Shown here: positions 7,289 to 15,212 of the stretch, piece after piece | How positions within the stretch are numbered: position 1 is the stretch's first letter | How the letters are laid out: every line of letters starts with the position of its first letter | Assembly (NCBI GenBank): GCA_037200985.1 | Contig: JBBCGJ010000001.1 | Location: 3,200,756 to 3,264,755, forward strand | Source of the DNA: Rhizomicrobium sp. | GTDB lineage: Bacteria; Pseudomonadota; Alphaproteobacteria; Micropepsales; Micropepsaceae | Length of the DNA: 64,000 nt | Reading direction: 5' to 3' | Position numbers and translations under genes: made by a program | The notes under the pieces: generated by a model | What the model saw: the letters and a program-made list of their open reading frames with translations, nothing else | Database searches by the model: none | Told to the model about the DNA's origin: nothing

Positions 7289-7591
7289 TCAGCGTCCGCG
7301 CCGTTTGCGCGTCGCGGCGGCCTTCTTCGCGGACGCCGAACGCTGCGCCGCGGTGCGGCCGGCCGCGGCGGCGCCGCCGAGGCGTCCGCCCTTGCGCGAC
7401 GGCGCACGGTCCTCGCTGCGCCCGCGGCCCGAGCCGCTCTTCTTGCCGCCATGGGTCTCGGCGTTCACCGTCGCCCAAGCGCGCCGTTCGGCTTCCTTCT
7501 TCGCCGTTCCGTGTTTCTCGTAGCCTTCCTCGATATGTTCGGCCTGACGCTTCTGTTTGCCGGTGTAACTCGACTTGTCGCCGCGCGGCAT
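7289..7591 (-). CDS. Small basic KGG-like stress protein
   Basis: Protein of 100 aa. The N-terminal half, MPRGDKSSYTGKQKRQAEHI then EEGYEKHGTAKKEAERRAWA, is a well-conserved soluble helical motif of a family often annotated as plasmid stabilisation or KGG/stress proteins in alphaproteobacteria. The C-terminal half is Gly/Ala/Lys/Arg-rich (GGKKSGSGRGR, then SAKKAAATRKRRGR), which suggests nucleic-acid binding. It has its own perfect EcfG-type promoter 22 bases upstream of the start, divergent from another stress gene. The toxin/antitoxin reading of the old annotation is not supported by anything visible here. Confidence 0.82.
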   Translation of the reverse strand: MPRGDKSSYTGKQKRQAEHIEEGYEKHGTAKKEAERRAWATVNAETHGGKKSGSGRGRSEDRAPSRKGGRLGGAAAAGRTAAQRSASAKKAAATRKRRGR

Positions 7592-7613
7592 GGCTGTCTC
7601 CCTTTCGGGTGCA

Positions 7614-7639
7614 AACGGCTCGGCGCCGAAACGGGTTCC
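7614..7639 (-). promoter_or_regulatory. EcfG-type promoter of the basic-protein gene
   Basis: Exact GGAAC-N17-CGTT on the minus strand, with the -10 box 22 bases from the ATG at 7591. Confidence 0.83.
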
Positions 7640-7666
7640 CCTGCGGCGTTATCCCGGCGGGTTCCC

Positions 7667-7691
7667 GGAACGGCCGGCGCGCCCCGGCGTT
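7667..7691 (+). promoter_or_regulatory. EcfG-type promoter of the secreted Asn/Gly-rich protein gene
   Basis: Exact GGAAC-N16-CGTT on the plus strand, 37 bases before the ATG at 7729. Only 27 bases separate it from the divergent EcfG promoter at 7614-7639, so the region is a compact bidirectional stress promoter. Confidence 0.83.
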
Positions 7692-7728
7692 CAAACGCGG
7701 GACGGGCGCGCCTCACAGGAGAACAACC

Positions 7729-8076
7729 ATGACGATTCACAAATTCGCATTGGGCGGTGCCGCCGTTTTCGCGCTGGTGACACTGGCCGCACCGGCCTTT
7801 GCGTTTACGCACCATCCGGCCACGCCGGCCGAAAACGCGCAGACCGACGAGTTGAACGCGCAGGCGTTGGCCAATGCGCAGGGCGGAACGGCCCCGGCCG
7901 GCGCGACCAATGCCGGAGCGAACAGCAACACGTTGAACAATGGCGGCATGATCACCGGCTCGGGCATGAATGCCGGCGGCATCGACGAGAACGGGAACGC
8001 CGCGCCGCCGCCCAAGCCGACCCAGCCGACGCCGGACAAGCCGTCGGACGATTCGACGCCCAACAACGGACAGTAA
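7729..8076 (+). CDS. Exported low-complexity protein, unknown function
   Basis: Protein of 115 aa with a clear Sec signal peptide (HKFALGGAAVFALVTLAAPA, likely cleavage after AFA near residue 25). The mature part is Ala/Asn/Gly-rich (AGATNAGANSNTLNNGGMIT) and ends in a Pro-rich tail (PPPKPTQPTPDKPSDDSTP). No catalytic motif or lipobox. AGGAG lies about 8 bases upstream of the ATG. Its EcfG promoter implies stress-induced export to the periplasm or surface. Function unknown. Confidence 0.78.
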   Translation: MTIHKFALGGAAVFALVTLAAPAFAFTHHPATPAENAQTDELNAQALANAQGGTAPAGATNAGANSNTLNNGGMITGSGMNAGGIDENGNAAPPPKPTQPTPDKPSDDSTPNNGQ

Positions 8077-8102
8077 CGCGGCGTAATCGCGGTGTGCGAG
8101 AG

Positions 8103-8133
8103 GGCCGGCGCCCAGGCGCCGGCCTTTTCTTTT
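8103..8133 (+). terminator. Rho-independent terminator
   Basis: A perfect 10-base stem GGCCGGCGCC/GGCGCCGGCC with a 2-base turn (in practice a 4-base loop) is followed by TTTTCTTTT. It lies 26 bases after the stop of the exported stress protein gene. Confidence 0.85.
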
Positions 8134-8205
8134 CGGACGCGCGGCAAGCGCTCGAGCCTGCCGCGCGCGATTGCCTGACCCGGCACGATAGCCCATCATC
8201 GCGCC

Positions 8206-9456
8206 ATGACCGACGACGCCGAACCCGCGTCCGGACGCGGGCGAGCGGCGTTCGGTTTCATTTTCGCGAGCGCGGTGGCGTGCGCGGTGACGATCGGCAT
8301 CATGATTCCGGTCCTGCCGAACCTGCTCAAGCAGTTCAACGGCGGCGACACCGCCGCGGCCGCCGACTGGAATGTCGCCTTCGCCGTGTTCGGCGGGGCG
8401 ATGAGCTTCCTCGCGGGGCCCGTGCTGGGCCTGTTGTCGGACCGGCTCGGACGCCGGCCGGTGCTTCTTCTGTGCATCGGCGGCCTCGGCCTCGACTTCC
8501 TGTTCATGGCCTTCGCGCCGAGCCTCGCCTGGCTGTTCGTCGGTCGGCTGATCAGCGGCGCGACCTCCGGCGTATTCTCCACGGCGAATGCCTATGTCGC
8601 GGACGTGACGCCGCCCGAGGAGCGCGCCCAGGCCTTCGGCTGGATGGGCGCCGCGTTCAGCGTCGGCTTTCTCGCGGGGCCTGCGATCGGCGGCTATCTC
8701 GGCGACATCAATCTGCGCCTGCCCTTCCTCGTGGCGGCGGCGCTCACGCTCGTCAACGCGCTCTACGGCTTCTTCGTGGTCCCGGAATCGCTGCCGCCGT
8801 CCAGGCGCACGGCGGCCTTCCATTGGCGGCGCGCCAATCCCTTGGGATCGCTGAAGCTGCTGCGCTCGCATCATGAGTTGCTGCCGCTGGCGACCGTCGG
8901 CTTCCTCAACCAGCTCGCCAACATGGTGTGGCCGAGCGTGTTCGTTCTCTATGCCGGCTATCGCTTCCACTGGACGGCCGGCACGACCGGCCTGTTCATG
9001 GCGGCCTTCAGCTGCGTCGGCGTCTCGGTGCAGAGCTTCATCGTCGGACCTTTCGTCAGGCGGTTCGGCGAGCGCGCCTGCCTGATCGCCGGCGCGGCCT
9101 TTCCCATTCTCGGCCTGGCGTGGATCTCCTGGGCGCCGACGGTGTGGCTCTATCTGCTGGCCGTGCCGTTCAACGCGCTGTGGCAATTGCTCGTGCCGGG
9201 CCTGCAGGGATTGATGACGCGGCGCGTCGGGCCTTCCGAACAGGGACAATTGCAGGGCGCCAATCAGAGCCTGGCCGGTGTCGCCTCGGTCGCCGGGCCG
9301 CTCGTCTACGGCCTGTCCTTCGCCTGGGCGGTGCGCCATCCGCAGTGGAATATTCCCGGCCTGCCCTTTCTTCTGGCGTCGCTCACCATGATGCTGTGCC
9401 TCGCCATCGCGATCCGCTCGGGCCGCATGGCGCGCGCCGCCGAAGCGGCGGCCTAA
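8206..9456 (+). CDS. TetA-like MFS efflux transporter
   Basis: Protein of 416 aa with 12 predicted membrane segments. Motif A between segments 2 and 3 reads GLLSDRLGRRPVLLLCIGGL and motif C-like glycines occur in segment 5 (FSVGFLAGPAIGGYLGD), as in drug/proton antiporters of the TetA/MFS.2 group. It is a proton-driven inner-membrane exporter; the substrate is unknown. It is convergent with the DHA2 exporter and their stop codons overlap (9453-9456), so the two genes touch end to end without a terminator. Confidence 0.87.
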   Translation: MTDDAEPASGRGRAAFGFIFASAVACAVTIGIMIPVLPNLLKQFNGGDTAAAADWNVAFAVFGGAMSFLAGPVLGLLSDRLGRRPVLLLCIGGLGLDFLFMAFAPSLAWLFVGRLISGATSGVFSTANAYVADVTPPEERAQAFGWMGAAFSVGFLAGPAIGGYLGDINLRLPFLVAAALTLVNALYGFFVVPESLPPSRRTAAFHWRRANPLGSLKLLRSHHELLPLATVGFLNQLANMVWPSVFVLYAGYRFHWTAGTTGLFMAAFSCVGVSVQSFIVGPFVRRFGERACLIAGAAFPILGLAWISWAPTVWLYLLAVPFNALWQLLVPGLQGLMTRRVGPSEQGQLQGANQSLAGVASVAGPLVYGLSFAWAVRHPQWNIPGLPFLLASLTMMLCLAIAIRSGRMARAAEAAA

Positions 9457-10988
9457 GCGACTTCCGGTCCCATCGCCGAGCGGCGGATGTGGCGCATGAA
9501 GGGCAGCACCAGAAGCGACAGCGCGAAGAACAGGCCGATCGCGATCCACGCCTCGTTGAACGACTGCACCAGCGCGGCCTTTTGGATCAGCGGCTCGGCG
9601 AAGGCGCGCATGGTCTCGTCGACCGGTCCCATGTCGCGGCCGTGGAAGTATTGCGCCGGCAGGCCGACGAGACGCGCCGCGTCGGCGTCGCCGGCCTGGA
9701 GCCGTTGCGCCAGCGCCCGGGCGTGCGTCGGCGTGCGCTGATAGAGGATCGTGTCGACCAGCGCGATGCCGATGGCGCCGCCCAGATTGCGCATCAGGTT
9801 GAACAGCGCGCTGCCGTCCGCGACCTGGCCCGGCATCAGCGTGTCGAGCGCCAGCCGCGTCGCCGGCAGGATGCAGAGCATGACGCTGGCGCCGCGCATC
9901 ACCTGCGGCCAGAACAGGCCGTCATAATCCGTCGCCGCCGTCTCGTAGCCGTTGGCGATCAGGCCGGCGGCGAACAGGCTGTAGCCGAAGCCGGTCAGGA
10001 TGCGCGGATCGACCTTGCTTTCGAGCCAGGCGGCGACGGGCGCGGTCGCAAGCTGGGCCGCGCCGGAGACGATCATGATCGTGCCGATCTCCCATGGCGA
10101 ATGCTCGCGCACCAGGCCGAGGAACAGGGCGAGCAGGTAGACCGAGCCGTAAAGACCCAGCCCCAGCACGAAGCTCAGCGTGCAGCCGAGCGTGAAGGTG
10201 CGCTCGCGGAAGCGGTAGAGGTCGAGGAAGGGATGCCGGCTGAACAGGCTGCGCCAGATCGCGCCCGAGCCGGTCACCACGCAGACCCCGATGCAGCCGA
10301 ACACGAAGGCGCCCTGCCATTGGTATTTCGGCGCTTCCTTGAGCACCAGTTCGAGTGTCGCCAGGAAGACCGCCGCCAGCGCGACGGCGAAATAGTCGAT
10401 GCGGCGGAATTCGGACGCGTCCGGCTCGCCCAGCCGCACGAAGCCGATCACCAGGCCCACGATCGCGATGCCGGGGACGAGATTGATCAGGAAGATCCAG
10501 TGCCAGCTATAGTACTCCGTGAGATAGCCGCCGATGGCGGGCCCGACCGTCGGCGCGATCACCGCCAGCGTGCCGGCCAGCGCGGTGGCGGCGATGCGGT
10601 GCTTCTCCGGCATCATCACGAAGACCGAGGTGAAGACGCCGGGGATCAGCATGCCGCCGCAGAAGCCCTGGACCACGCGCAGGACGATGAAGGGCGGCAG
10701 CGAGGTGCACAGGGCGCAGGCCATGCTCGCCAGGGTGAAGCCCAGTGTTGCGGCCGCGAACATCCAGCGCAGGGACATCGCCCGCGTGAGCCAGCCGGTC
10801 AGCGGAATGGCGATCACCTCCGCCATGAGATAGCCGGTCTGGATCCAGCTCAGTTCGTCCGACGTGACCTTGAGCGAGGCCTGGATGGTGGTGAAGGAGC
10901 TGGCGACGATCTGGATGTCCAGCACGGCCATCGCCATGCCGAGACACATGGCCGCGAAGCCGATCCAGATTTTGACGATGGGCGGCAT
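9453..10988 (-). CDS. EmrB/QacA-type DHA2 MFS exporter of the polyketide cluster
   Basis: Protein of 511 aa with about 14 membrane segments. The first segment has the DHA2 signature MAMAVLDIQIVASSFTTIQA with Asp in the membrane; motif A-like WLTRAMSLRWMF and antiporter motif C PTVGPAIGGYLTEYYSWHWI are present. Proton-driven exporters of this family move hydrophobic compounds. It lies six bases after the AlkB-like gene and is the last gene of the unit starting with the type III polyketide synthase, so export of the pathway product (or self-protection) is the likely job. No membrane-fusion (EmrA) partner gene is adjacent. Confidence 0.86.
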   Translation of the reverse strand: MPPIVKIWIGFAAMCLGMAMAVLDIQIVASSFTTIQASLKVTSDELSWIQTGYLMAEVIAIPLTGWLTRAMSLRWMFAAATLGFTLASMACALCTSLPPFIVLRVVQGFCGGMLIPGVFTSVFVMMPEKHRIAATALAGTLAVIAPTVGPAIGGYLTEYYSWHWIFLINLVPGIAIVGLVIGFVRLGEPDASEFRRIDYFAVALAAVFLATLELVLKEAPKYQWQGAFVFGCIGVCVVTGSGAIWRSLFSRHPFLDLYRFRERTFTLGCTLSFVLGLGLYGSVYLLALFLGLVREHSPWEIGTIMIVSGAAQLATAPVAAWLESKVDPRILTGFGYSLFAAGLIANGYETAATDYDGLFWPQVMRGASVMLCILPATRLALDTLMPGQVADGSALFNLMRNLGGAIGIALVDTILYQRTPTHARALAQRLQAGDADAARLVGLPAQYFHGRDMGPVDETMRAFAEPLIQKAALVQSFNEAWIAIGLFFALSLLVLPFMRHIRRSAMGPEVA

Positions 10989-10994
10989 CAGGTC

Positions 10995-12017
10995 TCAGGC
11001 AGGTGCGTTGCTGATGCCAGTTTGAAGCTTTTGGACCGCTGGGTCCATGACGCGCCGCCACAGAGGCGGCACGAGCGCGAGAAGGATGCTGCCGGCATAG
11101 CCGGCCGGAAGCTCCGGCGCGGCGGCGACCCATTCCAGACGCTCGAACGACGATGCGGGCCGTGCGTGGTGGCACGAATGGCGGCCCATGTTGAAGATGA
11201 GCGCGTTGGCGAGCGCGTTGCTCGAGTTCCAGCTATGCGCCGCGGTGAACGGTTCGTGGCCCCGTCCCCGGCGCTTCCGCGTCAGGCCGTAATGGGCGAT
11301 GTAGTTGAACAGTTCGAGCACGACGATGCCGACCGCGCTCTGGCCTGCGAACAGTCCGGCGCTGCGCGGCCCGAGCGTTGCTGCGATTGCGAAATAGAGC
11401 GCGAGCATCGCCGCGACGTCGCGGGCGATTCGGTTGTTCCAGATCGCGCCGCCATGCAGCCGCCGCGTCTCGAACCCCCAGGCATCGGCGAACTGCGCCG
11501 CGACGGTGCGCGGCAGGAAGGCGTAGAAGCTTTCGCCGAGCCGGGCGCTGGCCGGATCGTGCTCGGTCGCGGCCCAGCGGTGATGCCCGAAGATATGCGC
11601 GACGCGGAAATGGCGATAGCTCATGCCGGTGAGCATCACGAGGCCGAGGAACCGCTCCGCGCGGTCATGGCCGTGCACGAGTTCGTGCGCCGCCAGCACG
11701 CCGAACACGCCGGTCGTCACGCCGACCGATACGGCCAGCGCCGCGAAGCCGGCGGGGCCCGCGTCCCTCGCCACGACGACCGCCCAGCCGATCACGCCGA
11801 GCTGCACCGGCACGTAGAGATTGGGCAGCACCCGAAAGAGACGCACATCCTCCGCCACGGCCGGGCCCTGGCCGCGATCCGAGACGAGCTCGGCGCCGAT
11901 CAGCGCCGCCAGCAGCGCCGCGACGGTGAGGAACGGTCCCCAGGGACCGACGAGATAGTAGAAAGCCGGAATCGACGCTGCGAAGAGGAACGGTCCGACG
12001 AAGCGCAGCGCTCCCAT
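10995..12017 (-). CDS. AlkB-like integral-membrane di-iron oxygenase (alkane/fatty-chain hydroxylase)
   Basis: Protein of 340 aa from the ATG at 12017, nine bases after the methyltransferase stop. It has about six membrane segments and the full AlkB-type histidine set: HELVHGHD, HIFGHHRWAATEHD, NYIAHYGL and GRHSCHHARP. The NYxxHYG and HSxHH boxes are specific to alkane monooxygenase/xylene monooxygenase-type enzymes rather than ordinary desaturases. Such enzymes use O2 and rubredoxin or ferredoxin electrons to hydroxylate terminal methyl groups of alkyl chains. No rubredoxin gene is adjacent. Within the type III PKS operon it probably oxidises the alkyl tail of the product. Free alkane growth is the alternative. 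Confidence 0.86.
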   Translation of the reverse strand: MGALRFVGPFLFAASIPAFYYLVGPWGPFLTVAALLAALIGAELVSDRGQGPAVAEDVRLFRVLPNLYVPVQLGVIGWAVVVARDAGPAGFAALAVSVGVTTGVFGVLAAHELVHGHDRAERFLGLVMLTGMSYRHFRVAHIFGHHRWAATEHDPASARLGESFYAFLPRTVAAQFADAWGFETRRLHGGAIWNNRIARDVAAMLALYFAIAATLGPRSAGLFAGQSAVGIVVLELFNYIAHYGLTRKRRGRGHEPFTAAHSWNSSNALANALIFNMGRHSCHHARPASSFERLEWVAAAPELPAGYAGSILLALVPPLWRRVMDPAVQKLQTGISNAPA

Positions 12018-12025
12018 GGCGGGCC

Positions 12026-12544
12026 TCAACCCGTGCCGGCCGGCAGGCCGCGCCGCGCGGCGAGCGCGGTGTCCTCCTGGCGGATGCGCCAGGCGAGCAT
12101 CAGGCCGTTCAGGATCGTGAAGACAACCGCGACACCGATCTCGCCGAAGGCGAGCGGCAGCGCCGCGATCTCGCCGGCCACGACGAGATAGTTGGGATGG
12201 CGCACGAAGCGATAGGGACCCTTGCGCACCAGGGGCGCCTGCTCGATCGTGATGATCCGCGTCGTCCAATAGGGACCGAGCGTGGCGATGACCCAGACGC
12301 GCGCCAGCTGCAGCGCGACGAACAGCGCCAGCGCCCACCAGTGGATCGTCGCATCGGGCGGCAGCAGCAGGACGATGGCGGTCAGCCAGGCGGCATGCAG
12401 CACGACGATCAGCGGATAATGCGCACGGCCGGCCTCGACCGCGCCCCGCGCCAGGAGCGCGCGCGTGTTGCGCTCGGCATAGGCGATCTCGACCAGCCGC
12501 TGCACGGCGACGAGGACGAGGACGATGTAGATCGCGAGCCTCAC
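12026..12544 (-). CDS. Isoprenylcysteine carboxyl methyltransferase-like membrane methyltransferase
   Basis: Protein of 172 aa with four to five membrane segments. The C-terminal catalytic region has the family signature PYRFVRHPNYLVVAGEIAAL preceded by APLVRKG, and an acidic end (RIRQEDTAL). The GTG start overlaps the PKS stop (GTGA), showing tight coupling. Members of this family beside type III PKSs (BpsB in Bacillus, SrsB in Streptomyces) O-methylate alkylpyrones or alkylresorcinol-derived phenols, so S-adenosylmethionine-dependent methylation of the polyketide is the expected role. Confidence 0.88.
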   Translation of the reverse strand: MRLAIYIVLVLVAVQRLVEIAYAERNTRALLARGAVEAGRAHYPLIVVLHAAWLTAIVLLLPPDATIHWWALALFVALQLARVWVIATLGPYWTTRIITIEQAPLVRKGPYRFVRHPNYLVVAGEIAALPLAFGEIGVAVVFTILNGLMLAWRIRQEDTALAARRGLPAGTG

Positions 12545-13572
12545 GGCCCGCCGATCGCCAGGAAGACGGCGGTGAAGCCGGGGCCGAGCGCGGTCATCAG
12601 CGTGCGCTGCTCGCGCCATTTCATGCGTTCCAGCACGAACAGCGCCGTCACCGCCGACATATTGCCGAAGGCGCGCAGGATGGCGCGGCTGTCCACCAGA
12701 TCGCCGCGCTGGATGCCGAAGGCATCCTCCAGCGCATCGAGCACCTTGGCGCCGCCCGGATGGCAGGCGAAGCGGTCGAAATCGCAGAGCGAGAGCCCGT
12801 TCGCTTCCAGATAGCCGTGCAGGATCGGCTTGAAGTCGTTGGCGACGAGGGAGGGGATGCTCTGGGAGAAAATCGCCTTCAGCCCGTCGTCCTGCACATC
12901 CCAGCCCATGATGCCGAGCGAATCCGGCCAGGTGTATTCGCCGCTCGCGCCCACCTTCGGCCCGTCGCCCTCGGTCGAGAGGATTGCGCCGGCGGCGCCG
13001 TCGCCGAACAGCGCGGTCGCCACGATGTTGCTCTTGGACGTATCGTCCTTGCGGAAGGTCAGGGCGCAGAGCTCGACCACCAGGAACAGCACCTTGCTGC
13101 CGGGATAGGCCCGGGCGAGCTCGGCGGCCCGCGAGAGGCCGACCACGCCCCCGGCGCAGCCCAGCCCGAAGATCGGCAGCCTGCGGACATTGCGCCGCAG
13201 ATCGAGCCGTTCGATCACCAGCGCGTCGAGGCTCGGCGTGGCGATGCCGGTGGTGGAGGAGACCACGATGGCGTCGATGTCCTCGCGCCCCAGGCCGGCC
13301 TCGTCCAGCAGCGCGCCGGTCAGCGTCTCGAACAGGTCGACGGCGTTCTCGATGTAGAGGGCGTTGCGGTCGGTCCAGCCATGCGGCTGGCTGTACCAGT
13401 CGATCGGAACGCAGGAATAGCGCCGTTCGATGCCGGTATTCTCGAACACCGGCATCAGCCGGGTCATGTCGCGGTGCCCCTCGAACAGCGCCGCGGCGCG
13501 TACGGAGACGTCTGTCTGGTTCAAGACATAGGGCGGGACGGCACTTTTCAAAGCCAGCAAACGTGCCTGCAT
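12541..13572 (-). CDS. Type III polyketide synthase (alkylpyrone/alkylresorcinol type)
   Basis: Protein of 343 aa, chalcone/stilbene-synthase superfamily. The Cys-His-Asn triad is visible: nucleophile in FGLGCAGGVVGLSRA (about residue 140), His in FACHPGGAKVLDAL (about 275) and Asn in AFGNMSAVTALF (about 305). The N-terminal half carries SSTTGIATPSLDALVIERL and the C-terminus ends in GPGFTAVFLAIGG, as in bacterial long-chain acyl-CoA-primed enzymes. It would extend a fatty acyl starter with malonyl-CoA. The ATG at 13572 is preferred over an in-frame GTG two codons upstream because GGGAG sits five bases before it. First gene of the PKS-methyltransferase-AlkB-exporter unit, immediately downstream of luxI1. 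Confidence 0.93.
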   Translation of the reverse strand: MQARLLALKSAVPPYVLNQTDVSVRAAALFEGHRDMTRLMPVFENTGIERRYSCVPIDWYSQPHGWTDRNALYIENAVDLFETLTGALLDEAGLGREDIDAIVVSSTTGIATPSLDALVIERLDLRRNVRRLPIFGLGCAGGVVGLSRAAELARAYPGSKVLFLVVELCALTFRKDDTSKSNIVATALFGDGAAGAILSTEGDGPKVGASGEYTWPDSLGIMGWDVQDDGLKAIFSQSIPSLVANDFKPILHGYLEANGLSLCDFDRFACHPGGAKVLDALEDAFGIQRGDLVDSRAILRAFGNMSAVTALFVLERMKWREQRTLMTALGPGFTAVFLAIGGP

Positions 13573-13679
13573 CGTCACTCCCGGGTCACGGATCGCGGCC
13601 CATCCGGGCGTGAGTATAGCGACTGGCGAGCGAAAGGCTACGCGAGGAGATTTTACGTCCTAACCGCGACAGGGCGGTA

Positions 13680-14360
13680 CTATTCGGCGGCTTCCAGCGG
13701 CCGCGCGGGAATCCGCGCCGGCGCGAGTTCCAGCGGATCGCCCGCCCGTGCGCCGACATAGTAAATAAGGGGCTCGTAGACATCGAGCGCCAGCCGGACG
13801 GCATCCAGCGCCGTCTGGTCGACGGTCGCCGCGACCGCGACCTGCTTGGTGCCGTCGCGCTCCACCGCCAGGCCCAGCGGCTTGATATCGACGCCCATCA
13901 CGAGGTTGCGGAACAGAAGGTCGGTGGGCATCAGGGTGGTGAATTTCTCGCAGCCGGCGCGCACGCAGAACTCGAACAGGCCGACCAGGAGGTTCTTGCG
14001 GGCGGTCTCCATCTGGGCGCGGCCGAGCCCCTTCTCGTCGACGATGGCGCGGCTGAGCTCCAGGATCCGCGCGCCGCGCTGCACGCCGCGGACCGCGCAC
14101 AGATGCGGCACCGCGTCGGCGAAGACATGCGGCCCCGTCGTCGGCAGGAGGCGCGCGGCGCCGCGCACCCTGCCCCCATCCTCGGTCAGGAGCAGATAGA
14201 TGGCGTCGGCGGTATCGAAGCGGTCGGTCTGCAGCCCGTCGCGCCGGCGCAGGCGTTCGATGCCCCTGTGCTCCACCAGCACGCGATGCCTGAGGCGATA
14301 CATGTCGCGCAGCGGCGCTTCGTAGAGCAGCGCGTTGCGGCTGGTCACCACTTCGATCAT
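13680..14360 (-). CDS. LuxI-family autoinducer synthase 1 (divergent)
   Basis: Protein of 226 aa, GNAT-like N-acyl-homoserine lactone synthase fold. Conserved features: DRFDTADAIYLLL (the D-x-F-D core), RGAARLLPTTGPHVFADAVP and the ELSR motif (Glu/Arg that handle S-adenosylmethionine) at about residues 100-105. The N-terminal substrate region reads RLRHRVLVEHRGIE, lacking the usual Phe and Trp of R-x3-F-x5-W, so it is divergent. The C-terminus, with an Ala/Pro-rich tail, is longer than in LuxI2. It lies 76 bases after luxR1 and 108 bases before the PKS gene. The product is probably an acyl-homoserine lactone; the acyl group is unpredictable and could be unusual. Confidence 0.87.
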   Translation of the reverse strand: MIEVVTSRNALLYEAPLRDMYRLRHRVLVEHRGIERLRRRDGLQTDRFDTADAIYLLLTEDGGRVRGAARLLPTTGPHVFADAVPHLCAVRGVQRGARILELSRAIVDEKGLGRAQMETARKNLLVGLFEFCVRAGCEKFTTLMPTDLLFRNLVMGVDIKPLGLAVERDGTKQVAVAATVDQTALDAVRLALDVYEPLIYYVGARAGDPLELAPARIPARPLEAAE

Positions 14361-14414
14361 CGGGCGCCGTCCCAGGGAGCGGCGGGGAGGCTCGCGCCCC
14401 GCCCGCGTCCCGTC

Positions 14415-14436
14415 ATCCCCCCGGTATGAGGGGGAT
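14415..14436 (-). promoter_or_regulatory. Dyad ATCCCCC-N8-GGGGGAT before luxI1 (possible LuxR box)
   Basis: A perfect 7-base inverted repeat with an 8-base spacer, ending at the luxR1 stop codon and 55 bases upstream of the luxI1 start. A C-rich dyad occurs at the equivalent place before luxI2 (16837-16852). There is no T-run on either strand, so an operator is favoured over a terminator. Function is inferred. Confidence 0.5.
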
Positions 14437-15155
14437 CAGGCGGTGATCTGCTTGGTGAAGATGGCGACCGCCACGGCCTGAGCCCGCGTCGTCGCGTTGA
14501 GCTTGATGAGCGCGTTCTGGACGTATTCGTGCACCGTCTGCTCGGCGATGGCGAGGATCTGCGAGATTTCCCAATCGGTCTTGCCGGCCGCCACCCAGGA
14601 GAGGCATTCGCGCTCGCGGCGCGTCAGCCGCGGGCTGTGCGGCGGCGGCGCGTCCTTGGCGCGCAGGCGCTCGAGCTTGGCGTGGAAATAGATCGAGCCG
14701 ATATGCAGGCACATCTCTTCGAGCTTGCCCAGCTCGTAATGCTCGGCGCCCATCGAGATGGCGATGACGAACCCCTCGCGGCTGTAGATCGGCAGCGCGA
14801 AGCCGTCCTTCATGCGGAATTCGTTGGCTTCCTCGAAGATGCGGGCGCCGGTCTTGTTGCTGGCGGTCTGCGCTTCGCTCCAGCGCACCGGCTCGTTGCG
14901 CCGCATGAGCTGCGCCGCCACCGGATCGACGAAAAAATACTTCCGCGACATCCAGTGGTTCAGCCACTCCTCCGGCCAGGTCGTCGCCCACAGCCGGTCC
15001 TCGCGCTGCATGGCGGGATGGTCCCGGTTGCCCGCCATGAAATAGAGCATTCCAAACTTGCCGATCAGGCTCTGATAGGAGTCGACCAGCGTCGGGATGT
15101 CATCCTTGCGGTCGATCTCCTCGATGAAATCAAACGTCGCGTTCGTGAGAAGCAT
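14436..15155 (-). CDS. LuxR-family quorum-sensing regulator 1
   Basis: Protein of 239 aa. The N-terminal autoinducer-binding domain (about residues 15-165) keeps Trp57, Asp70, Pro71 and Trp85 (TraR numbering) in EEWLNHWMSRKYFFVDPV and EPVRWSE, but the Tyr61 position is Trp. The C-terminal LuxR DNA-binding helix-turn-helix (about 172-235) reads LTRRERECLSWVAAGKTDWE, then ISQILAIAEQTVHEYVQNAL. It is upstream of luxI1 on the same strand and should respond to the LuxI1 signal. Altered position 61 suggests a changed acyl-pocket. A DNA dyad directly after its stop may be its target or that of LuxR2. Confidence 0.92.
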   Translation of the reverse strand: MLLTNATFDFIEEIDRKDDIPTLVDSYQSLIGKFGMLYFMAGNRDHPAMQREDRLWATTWPEEWLNHWMSRKYFFVDPVAAQLMRRNEPVRWSEAQTASNKTGARIFEEANEFRMKDGFALPIYSREGFVIAISMGAEHYELGKLEEMCLHIGSIYFHAKLERLRAKDAPPPHSPRLTRRERECLSWVAAGKTDWEISQILAIAEQTVHEYVQNALIKLNATTRAQAVAVAIFTKQITA

Positions 15156-15212
15156 AGTTGATATCTTGCACTCGCCTCGGCCGCCGGTCCGCCGGCAGGT
15201 ACCCGCTTCGAG

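Noticed and set aside
8928-12191. 1087-codon plus-strand frame across the exporter, AlkB-like and methyltransferase genes
   Set aside because: It runs opposite well-supported minus-strand genes and has low-complexity composition.
12018-12338. Upstream extension of the AlkB-like gene
   Set aside because: It overlaps the methyltransferase gene in another frame; the ATG nine bases after that gene's stop gives the normal protein.
13659-13674. LuxR box before the PKS gene
   Set aside because: Only CCTAAC and AGGG half-patterns are present with poor symmetry; kept as a weak hint only.
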